The notes beneath the pieces are model-generated. The model saw only the letters and a list, made by a program, of their open reading frames with translations. It searched no databases and was not told where the DNA came from. A stretch of DNA of 64,000 nt, taken from Aphrocallistes beatrix. Taxonomy: Eukaryota > Porifera > Hexactinellida > Sceptrulophora > Aphrocallistidae. The DNA is taken from contig OY725502.1 of NCBI GenBank assembly GCA_963281255.1, positions 1,426,001 through 1,490,000 on the forward strand. Direction: 5' to 3'. The position numbers and the translations under genes were made by a program. Of this stretch, positions 45,005-54,630 are shown in pieces (positions within the stretch are counted from its first letter, which is position 1; every line of letters begins with the position of its first letter).

Positions 45005-45180
45005 GAATTTGTTCCGATTAGCGAAATAGCACTAATTCAATGGATATTAACTAGAAGAATAAAAAGGATATTATTTTGTTATGATTGTCTTTTTAAGTTT
45101 CTCAATCTTACTAAAATATACGATTATAGATGTTGATTCGAAGAATAGCGGCGACTAAGATTATATTTTGAGTGTTCGGA

Positions 45181-45669
45181 ATAGCGACCGTCCGGTTGGT
45201 ACGGTTTTACCGGACCACTTTTCAAAAGTGGTCCGGTTGGTTCGGTGAAAACCTGACCACTAAAACCATGGCGCCGTCGCTGTATTGTAGTGTCGTACAA
45301 TGTATGAATACTTTTCTCAATAAATTTATGGCGATTATAATTTATTGAGAAAGGTATTCATACAAGCAGGCATATATAAATACATGTAGAAAAGTATTCG
45401 TACATCGCAATGTTTTCCATCCAAATTGTTATAATACTAGTCCATTTATGAAGTCAAAAACATTTAATCAGTAACATATACACTTAATCTGGCTTAAAGT
45501 TTGTTTTCTTTACAGTCAAATACTCACTTTATAAGCTTTCGACCTAATTACTCTCCATCAAGAATAATTATTTCTGCATTTGCTACCCTATGGCATTGGT
45601 GGTACGAAGTGGTACAGTTTGAAAATTTTCAACCTTATGGGAGAGTATGTTGAATATTATAAAGTGAGT
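45181..45669. other. Intergenic with small hairpins
   Basis: ggaccacttttcaaaagtggtcc is a perfect 23-bp palindrome at 45214-45236, shown here only to its inner part. A second hairpin pairs gtatgaatacttttctcaat (45302-) with its inverse near 45345. No gene. Confidence 0.45.
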
Positions 45670-46902
45670 CATAGCATTCTATACACTAAGGCTAAGCAAT
45701 GGCACTCCCTAATTTTTTTGGACCAGGGAATGGTTAGTATATTCAGACTTATTCACATCACTCGCAATATTTCTCCCCCTGTGTAAGATCATCGACAATT
45801 TATTACCGGCATATATAAACAATATATACAAGTGCTAAAATCAGCTATCAAAATTTCATTGGAATGTATACACATTCCTGCGTTGCCAGGGAAACGTAAT
45901 CTGGCTACTTGGGTTATATCTCAATAACAGTAAGTGCTAGACGCTAATAAATGATTTTATAGTATGATAGGTACATGTAATAGGCGACTTCCTATTCACT
46001 AATAAATAATTTATTCATCTAAATATTATAGTTTTATAGTTATGGGTCAATATATTTTGCCAATACAATGGCATATTGGCTCAGAACTGTATAACTATAA
46101 TATTTAAGCGAATAAATTTTAATAGTAGTGAATAGGAACTTAGGAAGTCACCTATTACCTACCTATAAAATCGTTTATTAGCGTCTAGGACTTACTGTTA
46201 TTGAGATATAGCCAAGTTAGTCAGATTACGTTTCCCTGGTAACGCAGGAATGCGTACATTCCAATTAAAACGTCCACATATTTTCAACAACTGGTCCAAA
46301 GTGAGATTTCCTATGCTAAATAAACTTTAATACTGTTATTAATACTGCGGAAAGCATGCAAGAAAATTGGTTAAATTTGTCGTAATCAGTGTTCCCTCTA
46401 AGGCCGGCCGATATTTTTTTTTACTTTGACCATGAAAACATGTTTCTTTCACAAATTTGGTTGAGAAAAATGTATCAAGGAAAAATGTTCGATTCCTTAA
46501 ACAAGAGCCCCTCCAGACATGCCATTGATCAAATGACGTACATTGGGGCTGAACCTAGTTACGCCCCTGCATTTGTCGGCCGATATAATTTGTTTTTGAA
46601 AACGGTGTGGCCGATGCCCTGCCGGCGCCAGCCGGTCGGCCCGAAATTTTTGGATCCTTAGAGGGAACCCTGGTCGTAATTATAGCATGTTGCGCAATAT
46701 AATGATGATTACATACTTTTTGATTACTGATTTAACACCTGTATACATTGTTTATATATGCTGGTAATAAATTGTCAATGATCTTACACAGGAGGAGAAA
46801 TACTGTGAGTGATGTGAATAAGTCTGAATATGCTTGTACTAACCAATCTCTGGAGGCAAAAAAATTAGGGAGTACCATTGCCTTAGTGTATAGAATGGTA
46901 TG
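45670..46902. mobile_element. Galileo/P-like foldback, family C, split by a hAT MITE
   Basis: Ends CATAGCATTCTATACACTAA and the inverse of CATACCATTCTATACACTAA. A 7-bp duplication AGTGAGT flanks it (45663-45669 and 46903-46909). Without the inserted MITE (46387-46672 plus its 8-bp duplication) it is about 940 bp. It shares with families A and B a core like acattcctgcgttgc and catatataaac near similar positions. Confidence 0.85.
46387..46672. mobile_element. hAT-type MITE inside foldback C
   Basis: 286 bp. Ends CAGTGTTCCCTCTAAGG and CCTTAGAGGGAACCCTG. A perfect 8-bp duplication GTCGTAAT (46379-46386, 46673-46680). An open frame across it is accidental. Confidence 0.9.
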
Positions 46903-46929
46903 AGTGAGTAATTCGAATGTGGATAATTA

Positions 46930-47688
46930 CAGGGTGGCTTTTAAGTTCTTTCCCAAGCTTGATTAGGTATAAAATTTCTTATGCTCAAACAATCTTAGTT
47001 ATTATGGTCTTTAGAGATTGTAATTCAAATATTCTCAATGATTTTAAAAGATTTTTCGAGTCTAAGACCTAGAACTGTGTTTTGTTGGTCAGTTTTGTGG
47101 AGAAAATATGTGTCCTGGCGCGCAGAGAAATTCGAGAATCAGAGCCAACTGCTTTTCAAATTATCATTCTAGAGTCTTCAAATTCTAGGACAAATTAGCT
47201 CTCACATTTTCCTCGAACACTCTAAATTTGTAGAAATATAGGATGTTTAGATCAGTATATATTGAGAAACATTTGGATCAGATTTTTGGTGATGTGAAAA
47301 AAAGTGCCATTTTGGGTGATTTTGCAAAATATACCTAATTTGAACACGTGAAATAATAACTTTATCTCGTTTCTGATAATGAATTCAATGGATTTGTGAA
47401 ATATTTCCATGGTGAATGAAAGGTATCTGGTGCTAAATCGTCATGGAACATTGATTTTAGAGACATTTTTTACAGAAGCAGTGGCCCTAATTCTCGAATT
47501 TCGCTGCGCGCCAGGACACATATTTTCTCCACAAAACCCACCATACAAAACACAGTTCTAGGTCTTAGACTCGAAAAATCTTTTAAAATCATTGAGAATA
47601 TTTGAATTACAATCTCTAAAGACCATAATAACTAAGATTGTTTGAGTATAAGAAATTTTATACCTAATCAAGCTTGGGAAAGAACTTA
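46930..47688. mobile_element. Tc1/mariner-like palindromic element
   Basis: It starts CAGGGTGGCTTTTAAG after TA (46928-46929). The arms are inverted: tttcccaagcttgattagg at 46949 and cctaatcaagcttgggaaa near 47663. The right terminal bases are lost. Related copy at 33890-34598. No transposase. Confidence 0.7.
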
Positions 47689-47820
47689 AATCTCCTTCAA
47701 ATTAAATGTCCTTGACTCGCTAAATAGATTAGTATTAAAACTATTTGTATAGAAAGTTTTGGGGTGTACGAATACTTTCGTCCAGGCAATGTATAAGTAT
47801 CTTATATACAAATATTAAAG

Positions 47821-48132
47821 CCTAAGTTGACTAATTCATTAAAAAATGGCAAAGAATTATGAATTATTCGTATAATTCATAATTCAAGCATGAATTAGTC
47901 AATCATAAGCTAAGTTGACAAATTCATGAATTAGTGAATAATTCATAATTCAGGAATTATGAATTATTCCAATAATTCTAATCCTCAATTATGAATTATT
48001 CGAAAAATTCATTCATATAATTCATGATATTTTCTTGTAAAAAACTTTCAATTTTGAATAATTCTTCTCAAGCTTGATTAATTATGAATTATTCGAATTA
48101 TTCATTAATTCATGAATTAGTCAACTTAGATT
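47821..48132. repeat. AT-rich palindromic repeat
   Basis: Left ctaagttgactaattcat and right atgaattagtcaacttag are inverted. The inside is many variants of gaattattcgaataattc. Confidence 0.7.
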
Positions 48133-48421
48133 AAAACGCTAGGATTTTTTGTTTGTTTGTTTGTTTATCTGAATTGATTGGAGAATTGGCAAGTCGTAGA
48201 GATAGGAAAATTGGTATGTAGGTGTCAAATGATGAATCTACGATTAAGTTCGAAGATCTAAGCGAAATTTCACACCTCTGCAAAAAATGGAAAACAATGT
48301 TTCACACCTTTTCTATACAATACTATGTATGGCTTCACTCTCACAATAGAGTTCATTGTACGACACTATTTTAGGCTGTTATTGTTGCTAATACTTCAAA
48401 GCAATAACTTATATAGATGTC

Positions 48422-49509
48422 CATGGCCTACTTAATATGCTATATATGTCACCGAGAAGGCCATAAAACGAAGAGGCCAGTATTAACACAGTCAAAATTT
48501 AATTAGACCGATAAATCAAAAACCGCTTCCGATAAACATTTGAAATGTATTATTACCATATACAAACATTATATCAGAGTATCCAACTCCGCTGCAAAAA
48601 TTTGATATGTCATCATGTGATTCCGCAATAGGCTCTTTTTAGTGCGAAAAATGTTGATGTTCTAGCTCATATTGAACATCATTATCTGCATTTTTAATAC
48701 TTGATTTTTTTTGATAGAGCAACAATAGGAAGATCTCAATACAAAAAATCTGAAAATTTTAGTTGGAATGTCTATGCATTCCTCAGTTGCTATGGAAACA
48801 AAAAATTTCATGTTAAAGCCATAACTCGAAAAGTATAGATCGTAGACACTAAGAAATTATACCATTTAATCTGTCAACTATTACTTCCTATATACGAATG
48901 ATACTATTCACATGTCTATTTTCAATATTTTCTGAGTTATCTAGGATTTTGTCATATCTCATTACTTCTCTATATATCGTGATAAAATCCTAGATAACTC
49001 AGAACATATTGAAAGTAAACATGTAAATAGTATTATTCTTTATAGGAAGTAGTAGTTTGTGGATTAAGGTATAATTGCTTAGTGTCTACGATCTATACTT
49101 TTCGAGTTCTGGCTTAAACATGAAATTTTTTGTTTCCATAGCAACTGAGGAATGCATAGACATTCCAACTAAAATTTTCAGATTTTTTGTATTGAGATCT
49201 TCCTATTGTTGCTCTATCAAAAAATCAAGTATTAGAAATGCAGATAACATGTTTAATATGAGCTAGAACATCAACATTTTTCGCTCTAAAAAGAGCCTAT
49301 TGCGGAATCACATGATGACATATCAAATTTTTGCAGCGGAGTTGGATACTCTGATATAATGTTTGTATATGGTAATAATACATATCAAATGTCTATCGGA
49401 AGCAGTTTTTGATTTATTGGTCAAATTGAATTTTGACTGTGTTAAAACTGGCCTCTTCGTTTTATGACCTTCTCGGTGACATATATAGCCGTATATTAAG
49501 TAGGCCATG
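48422..49509. mobile_element. Galileo/P-like foldback, family B copy 2
   Basis: 1088 bp palindrome closely matching 43760-44842. Ends catggcctacttaatatgc and ...ttaagtaggccatg. A perfect 7-bp duplication AGATGTC flanks it (48415-48421, 49510-49516). Confidence 0.88.
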
Positions 49510-49554
49510 AGATGTCTAAATTATATTATAGTGTATAGCAATAAAAAAGGTTTT

Positions 49555-49851
49555 GTATATATTTTCACACCTTCATATGCATATTTTAACACCATTTAAT
49601 AAATTTTAAAAAAATGACTAGAGATCAGCTTCCAACGGTTGACATGGGTTTTTTAGGGGTTTAGATTTCGAATATTATATTTTCAGGTCTATATGATAAA
49701 TTATTTGTATACTTTTGTTTACAATATTTAAATAAAGCAAACAAATTCCCAAAATAGGCTAGATTGAGCAACTCCAGGCACCCGCAGGGAGACTCTGCGG
49801 ACACAAAGTGTCCGCAAGTCGCGCAGCGCAAGCCTGCGACGCGCGCTTGTA
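49555..49851 (+). mobile_element. Helitron-like 3' portion, second subfamily
   Basis: It shares tattttcacacc, ttccaacggttgacatg and caaaataggctagattgag with other repeats. It ends in the hairpin module gcgcagcgcaagcctgcg and gcgcgcttg before host T. The 5' end is not defined. Confidence 0.55.
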
Positions 49852-49957
49852 ATAAATAACTAGACTTTTAAATCAATTTAAATGACATTATTTACTTTAT
49901 TTAGCATGAACCATATTACAACAAGCTCTTCAGTTAGTTAAACATTCAAAACATAAA

Positions 49958-51040
49958 TTAAAATCTGTTTTTGTAGGCAACAATGAGTGGCCGAGTTAGT
50001 TGGTTAACATTCCTGAACCTTCGCCTCCACCTGACAATCTTGATGAAGATATCCATGCAGACCAAGAGATAGCTGAGCACTAGAATTAGTTGGAGAAGAC
50101 CCACAAATATCACCTCAATAATTGACGCATAACTCCCTAGCCTTGACACGGTAGAGAGAGGAATTATACTAGAAAGATTCAAATTAGGAAACAGACCAAA
50201 ATACATATAACTCCATACACAAGAGTTAACGGAAGAAACATAAACCAATTTCGATATGAAATCAACCAGACCATATGTAAGAAGCAATATTAACATTGAT
50301 ATTGTGACTACTTGACTGTAGAAAAATCTATTCACTATGTTATTTTTGTCCACAAAATCTTTACGAGTTGAATGCCAACGTGCTTCATCTCTTCTGCCCT
50401 TCAAGAGAAGATAGAAACTCCGACATACACGGAAATAAATGCAAATGTCTACCAATCCAAGTGGAAAGTAAGCAAACCCTGCTATGTAATAAGTTCTTAT
50501 GAAAGATGAGAAAACTAGAGAAGCAAGAAATCTACTCAATAAGTATATGCTATAGCCAAAAATCCAATTATTGTATGGAAGGTTTAAGTAAGCACGTCTA
50601 AGGACAATTAGAAAAAGACACATCACAGTACCTATTAGGCCGAAAACGATTGTAGAAACATTGAGAATGAAAAGAGGGATGTAGAAAGACTCATAGATTA
50701 GAAAGATGGAGTAGGGTTCGAATCGCATAACACATGTATCAGTGATGTTGATTGATTCAAGAAGCGAGGAATGAAAGGCAGCCTCGTTAAATTTATACAC
50801 ACCCCACAGCGAGGTAGAAATCAACTCCATCAGAAGGAGAGCAAGAATGAAATTGTAGGTCATGGATTGGATTTGTAGATTCTTCCTCTTTTTATTCAAA
50901 TCGATTGGGTACACAGGTGACAGTGATATATTACGGAGTTTCCTGATCTTATACTTCTCATGTAGGATGTAGGCAAGCACAACAGATACAATGAGGAGGT
51001 AAGGAATGACCAGTAAAGAGATGAATTTTTTGATAATCAT
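49958..51040 (-). CDS. Multipass (about 8 TM) membrane protein, unknown family
   Basis: 360 aa from the ATG at 51040, intronless. Hydrophobic segments in order: FISLLVIPYLLIVSVVLAYI, FILALLLMELISTSLWGVY, IFLIYESFYIPLFILNVSTI with VFGLIGTVMCLFLIVL, WIFGYSIYLLSRFLASLVF, YYIAGFAYFPLGLVDICIYF, VVTISMLILLLTYGLVDFI, then after a loop IIEVIFVGLLQLILVLSYLL. The topology is close to a seven-helix receptor, but no class A, B or C signature (DRY, NPxxY, CW) is visible. Loops are Arg/Lys rich (KGRRDEARWHS; VRWRRRFRN near the C terminus), suggesting cytosolic sides. I do not recognise the family. A TATA box (TATAAATA, minus strand, 51090-51097) lies 57 nt upstream and supports this start over an upstream non-ATG frame. 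Confidence 0.7.
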   Translation of the reverse strand: MIIKKFISLLVIPYLLIVSVVLAYILHEKYKIRKLRNISLSPVYPIDLNKKRKNLQIQSMTYNFILALLLMELISTSLWGVYKFNEAAFHSSLLESINITDTCVMRFEPYSIFLIYESFYIPLFILNVSTIVFGLIGTVMCLFLIVLRRAYLNLPYNNWIFGYSIYLLSRFLASLVFSSFIRTYYIAGFAYFPLGLVDICIYFRVCRSFYLLLKGRRDEARWHSTRKDFVDKNNIVNRFFYSQVVTISMLILLLTYGLVDFISKLVYVSSVNSCVWSYMYFGLFPNLNLSSIIPLSTVSRLGSYASIIEVIFVGLLQLILVLSYLLVCMDIFIKIVRWRRRFRNVNQLTRPLIVAYKNRF

Positions 51041-51089
51041 AGTAAAGGATTGTAAATAAATCCAGTTTGGTGAAAAGCGATACAATACC

Positions 51090-51097
51090 TATTTATA
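51090..51097 (-). promoter_or_regulatory. TATA box of the multipass membrane gene
   Basis: TATAAATA on the minus strand, 57 nt before the ATG at 51040. Confidence 0.5.
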
Positions 51098-51379
51098 TTC
51101 GAATATTGTGCATTGTATAAATATAGTTCATTACTATGTACTCTCATTAATTTTGCAGATACGTCTTACATACTCGAACCCTATTTTTAGATAAACATTT
51201 TATTTTACAAATATGACATTATGTCAGTGGTACTCAATAGTAAACCTATTGGATTGAAGAAAGATTTAAATTTATAATTAATTTAATTAAAAAAATACCA
51301 GTAACCTGCTGATCTAATCATAAAATCGTAGGTAAACTTCTCAAACAATTAATTACGTACATGGGGACGTACTCTTGTG

Positions 51380-51573
51380 CATACATGCCAACCTGAGTCA
51401 TGATAAAAGCGGGACGCAGCGTTGAATTTCGCGGGACATGGCGGGAAGCAATAGAAAAGTATTATACATATCAAAAAAGCGGGACATTATGGGGAAATTT
51501 CATGTAAAAGCGGGACACTCGAGAAAATTAGGTCAATAAAAGAGTGACAAAAACGGGACAATTGGCAAGTATG
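51380..51573. mobile_element. hAT-like MITE, uninterrupted copy
   Basis: 194 bp. Ends catacatgccaacctgag and attggcaagtatg; cttgtg repeated on both sides. The same family as 43703-45004. Confidence 0.75.
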
Positions 51574-51609
51574 CTTGTGTTCCAATTCAACAGTTTCATT
51601 CAAAACTCA

Positions 51610-52050
51610 TCTTTACTATTAAAACTCGATTAATGTATAAAATTGATTGAAGAAACTGCCAGGCTGAGAAAGCTGATTTTTGGCATGTGAGAGTCTTTTG
51701 GCTATGGCTCCACTAAGTTCTGACCTCAGACGAAAATGTCGACTCATCATAGAATTATGACGTCATTGTCACCTTTTTTAGAATTAGAAATTTCAGTTTT
51801 TCGACTATAACTCAGCCATTTTAGGTGATAGAAGGCTGAAATTTTAATAGAATGTGTATATTAATATACCTCACATATGATGCAACTATCATCAAAAAAT
51901 GATGACTCATCACTCTGTTATGACGTCATCATTACGCATCAAAAATTTGACAAATTGACCAAAATTTTGTGATTTTTCGAGTGATATCGATTATAGCAGT
52001 AAGACATACGTGTTTAGAGATGTTATCTACCTTATAATTAATCAATGTGA
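51610..52050 (+). mobile_element. Helitron-like copy with intact 5' end
   Basis: It starts TCTTTACTATTAAAACTCG after host A and aligns with 30697-31027 through tgatgactcatcactctg and gatatcgattatagcag. The terminal hairpin module is missing, so the 3' end is truncated. It also has an extra block (about 51650-51850) absent from the shorter copy. Confidence 0.6.
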
Positions 52051-52206
52051 GCCTAGGCATTGTTGCCTTTAGTCAGTAAATAATTAGAATATACTAACGA
52101 TCCAAATTCAAAATATGATCAATACGTAAGGGCACATTATCCATAAGCTATAGCAGTTCATATTCCAATGATGCATGGTTTGTCTATTGTCTGGTTCTAT
52201 ACAGAC

Positions 52207-52363
52207 CATGGCCGGCGCCATGTTTTATTGGCAGTGGGTGTCCTAAGAGGGATTCCTCTGAAGCTGGGTGTCCATTTATGAAGGGATACATACTGTATAA
52301 TTAGATAAAATAGGAGGCAGTGGGTGTCGGATACCCAGGACACCCCCGGTGGAGCTGGCCCTG
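52207..52363. mobile_element. hAT-like MITE
   Basis: Ends catggccggcgcc and ctggccctg (inverse cagggccagc). cagac is repeated on both sides (52202-52206, 52364-52368). Internal gacacccactgcc repeats. Confidence 0.55.
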
Positions 52364-52492
52364 CAGACAATACCCCAATCTCAAAGCTTGGAGTTAGGAA
52401 ATGTTCGTATAGAACATAGAGGTCTTCCCGTTGAAATTCTGTATGGCTTGCGCTGTCATAAGCGCTGAGTCTGGAAACCAAACCATTCCAGC
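52364..52492 (-). other. Possible exon or exon relic, broken by a MITE
   Basis: After an acceptor-like ttcaacag the minus strand reads GWNGLVSRLSAYDSASHTEF and onward without stop until the MITE at 52363. No family is recognised and no partner exon is seen. It could be chance. Confidence 0.25.
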
Positions 52493-52976
52493 CTGTTGAA
52501 CTAGCTATATTGAATCAGGTGGGTGAAATAAAAGCAAACTGGTTTGATCAGATTAAAATCTACATGATTATATATTCTAATGATTTGGCCTAAGTTTAGT
52601 GGTGTCTGGTTTCAGGTCAATTAGTAAATCAGTGATTCGAAGGAAAGGAAGTCTGTAAGCATAAAGTCTGCTTACAACATGGAAGTATGTACCACTACCA
52701 TGTACCACTAACCATATAAACCAAGAAAATCATGCGGATAATTCGTCAAATATAAAGAAATATCGAGAGCCAATATCATTTTCTGACCATCAAGCAATTT
52801 CAACCATACTAGACGATTGTAAGATCACGCTCTGAATTGTGAAGTTTACTGTTAATATAATCGTATTGTATACTCTTAAAAGCCTCGCACAAAGGTTAAT
52901 TCATTTTACAGAATGAGGAAATAAAGTCTACTTTCATGCAGTGCACCTGCCACTTTATTGTAAAATATTATTATTA
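52493..52976. other. Intergenic, nothing recognised
   Basis: AT-rich, no supported feature. Confidence 0.4.
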
Positions 52977-53128
52977 CAAACCCCGCTTAATCGCGACAAG
53001 TCTCCAGGAACGGAATGGTTCCCATACTAGAAGCTAATACTAAATTTCATCGGTTAATTGGGAACTCAGCTTAATCGGGACAAAATATCAGGGCCGAAGT
53101 GTCCCGATTAATTAAGCAGAGTCTCCTG
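52977..53128. mobile_element. pogo/Tigger-type MITE
   Basis: 152 bp. caaaccccgcttaatcg and attaagcagagtctcctg, flanked by TA (52975-52976, 53129-53130). Degenerate relative of 36604-36774. Confidence 0.7.
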
Positions 53129-53235
53129 TATATATTATGAGCTGTAGTTACAATCACGTTCATTCAGCATCATTTCAACGATATAAAATACTTGGATGCA
53201 TATACACAAATAGTAAATGTAAATATCGCTACATA

Positions 53236-53682
53236 CTATATTGCATATTTTTTAGTCCAATCCGCTGCATTTCTATTATACATCTCTCGATCTGTTACAT
53301 ATAGTTTCGCGATATCGGGGGCCATTGGATCATCTGGATTCGGATTTGCCAGCAATGATCGTATTCCGAGAAGAACATCTTCAATTGTGATTGCTGGGGC
53401 CCATGCATCCCTTAATATATCAAGAGAAATAGAGCCACTCCTGCTGACGTTAGGATGGTACACAGGTGTTGAGAACTTAACTTTAGGCGGGTTAAATGGG
53501 TAATCATATGGGAGTACGATGTTAAGGGAGAACACGCCTGCCTCGAAAGGAGAGTCTTTAGGACCATTGATGGTTCCTACCCACTCGAATAGGTTTTCAT
53601 CCTCCAAAGGCTGAGCTGTAAAGGCATCGGAATGGTCCTTTAATATCCGTTCAAATTCTTTTTTTAATCGCTTTAACGTCAT
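53236..53682 (-). CDS. UBE2D-like ubiquitin-conjugating fold with Ser in place of catalytic Cys
   Basis: 148 aa from ATG 53682, the normal UBE2D start (MTLKRLKKEFERIL) and length. Intronless. The UBC fold is complete: GTINGPKDSPFEAGVFSLNI, the VLPYDYPFNPPKVKF loop, YHPNV with the oxyanion Asn, LRDAWAPAITIEDVLLGIRS, LLANPNPDDPMAPDIA and the C-terminal DREMYNRNAADWTKKYAI. The active-site position, in the segment SGSISLDIL (Ser86; SNGSICLDIL in UBE2D), is TCT, not TGT or TGC. A Cys-free E2 cannot form a thioester, so it is either a non-catalytic ubiquitin/E3-binding variant (as UEV proteins) or a retrocopy in early decay; the intact frame favours the first. Codons upstream of the ATG stay open but are not part of the family. 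Confidence 0.85.
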   Translation of the reverse strand: MTLKRLKKEFERILKDHSDAFTAQPLEDENLFEWVGTINGPKDSPFEAGVFSLNIVLPYDYPFNPPKVKFSTPVYHPNVSRSGSISLDILRDAWAPAITIEDVLLGIRSLLANPNPDDPMAPDIAKLYVTDREMYNRNAADWTKKYAI

Positions 53683-54630
53683 CGCTATGTAACATGTACA
53701 GGTCATATAACTCAATAAGAAGGATACAACAATATCGAGTAATCCGTTCTTATTTAACGTGTCTCTATATTCCGATTGATAATCTGAGATCTCCCTCGCC
53801 AGAATAAGTTCATTTTTTGTCACAACTGATATTAGGAGAGCCTTTATGGCATGGATGGTGCACCACCAGCGGCGTAGATTTCAAATTATGGGGAGGAGGG
53901 GAGAGGGGGGAATGAAGCATTGAGGACTTAGGAAACTCATATTTAAATAAGGATTCCGAACTTCTATCATATTCCCCTAATTTAGAAATTAAAATCTAAT
54001 CAAATCTGTGCCACTGATTACGAAAGGAGATTTTGACAAGAGAAAATAGATAACAATGTCTATTCGAGTGTAAAGTCAGCATAGGTAATTAATCTACGAT
54101 TTTCAGGGAAATGTAGTACAACCATTTGCGAGCTCGCAGGGCGCTGAAATTTTCTTGCTAATATCCTAAAAACCAGCAGAGTTTCTGGAAGAAAAAGTTA
54201 GATTTGTCGATTCCGGTTGGCCGAACCGATAAAAATTTGCCCCGCTGGGCCTGATACAGTAAGACATATGAAAAAGCTGGAGGAGTTGAGAAAATAGATA
54301 GCGTACATCTACACCATAAAGGGATCCTGCATGCGAAATTAGTGAAATCGGACTGCTATATTTCGCAGGATCGCACGTACGGATATACATAATTGCGTAA
54401 TTAATAAACGAAAATAGTATATACCTTATGCTAGTTACGTAGTTACATAAAAAATACCTTTTCAAATTATTTTCTTAAATTCTTGTCCGGAGAGGAGATA
54501 CGAAAGGACTGATACTAACATTCATTTCAGAACTCGGCATCTATTCTATTATATTGACTTAACCAATATAATAGTGTAGGATATGAAATATCAATATATT
54601 AATTTTAATAATAGAAAATATAAAAGTGAT
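53683..54630. other. Intergenic with dispersed repeat
   Basis: About 54280-54390 holds the dispersed block seen at 39890 and 29400 (gcgtacatctacaccataaa, then tttcgcaggatcgcacgtac). Near 53864-53915 a ccagcggcgtagat and ggggaggaggggagaggggg stretch looks like a MITE end. No gene. Confidence 0.45.

Larger units (their letters stand above)
43633..45180. mobile_element. Tigger-like element, outermost of a triple nest
   Basis: The left end CAGTACACCCTCGCTAATCC starts after TA (43631-43632); tcggattagtgaattt follows inside. After the insertion the sequence resumes at ttccgattagcgaaatagc (45012) and has another gttcggaatagcg near 45172. The outer right end is not clear. Confidence 0.5.

Noticed and set aside
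46389-46661. Open frame in the 46.4-46.7 kb region
   Set aside because: It lies wholly inside a hAT MITE bounded by an 8-bp target duplication.
51041-51085. Longer form of the multipass protein
   Set aside because: Its first codon is TTG; the first ATG is at 51040 and a TATA box lies 57 nt upstream of it.
53683-53823. Upstream extension of the E2-like protein
   Set aside because: The UBE2D family starts at MTLKRLKKEF; the extra residues have no counterpart and are 5' flank.
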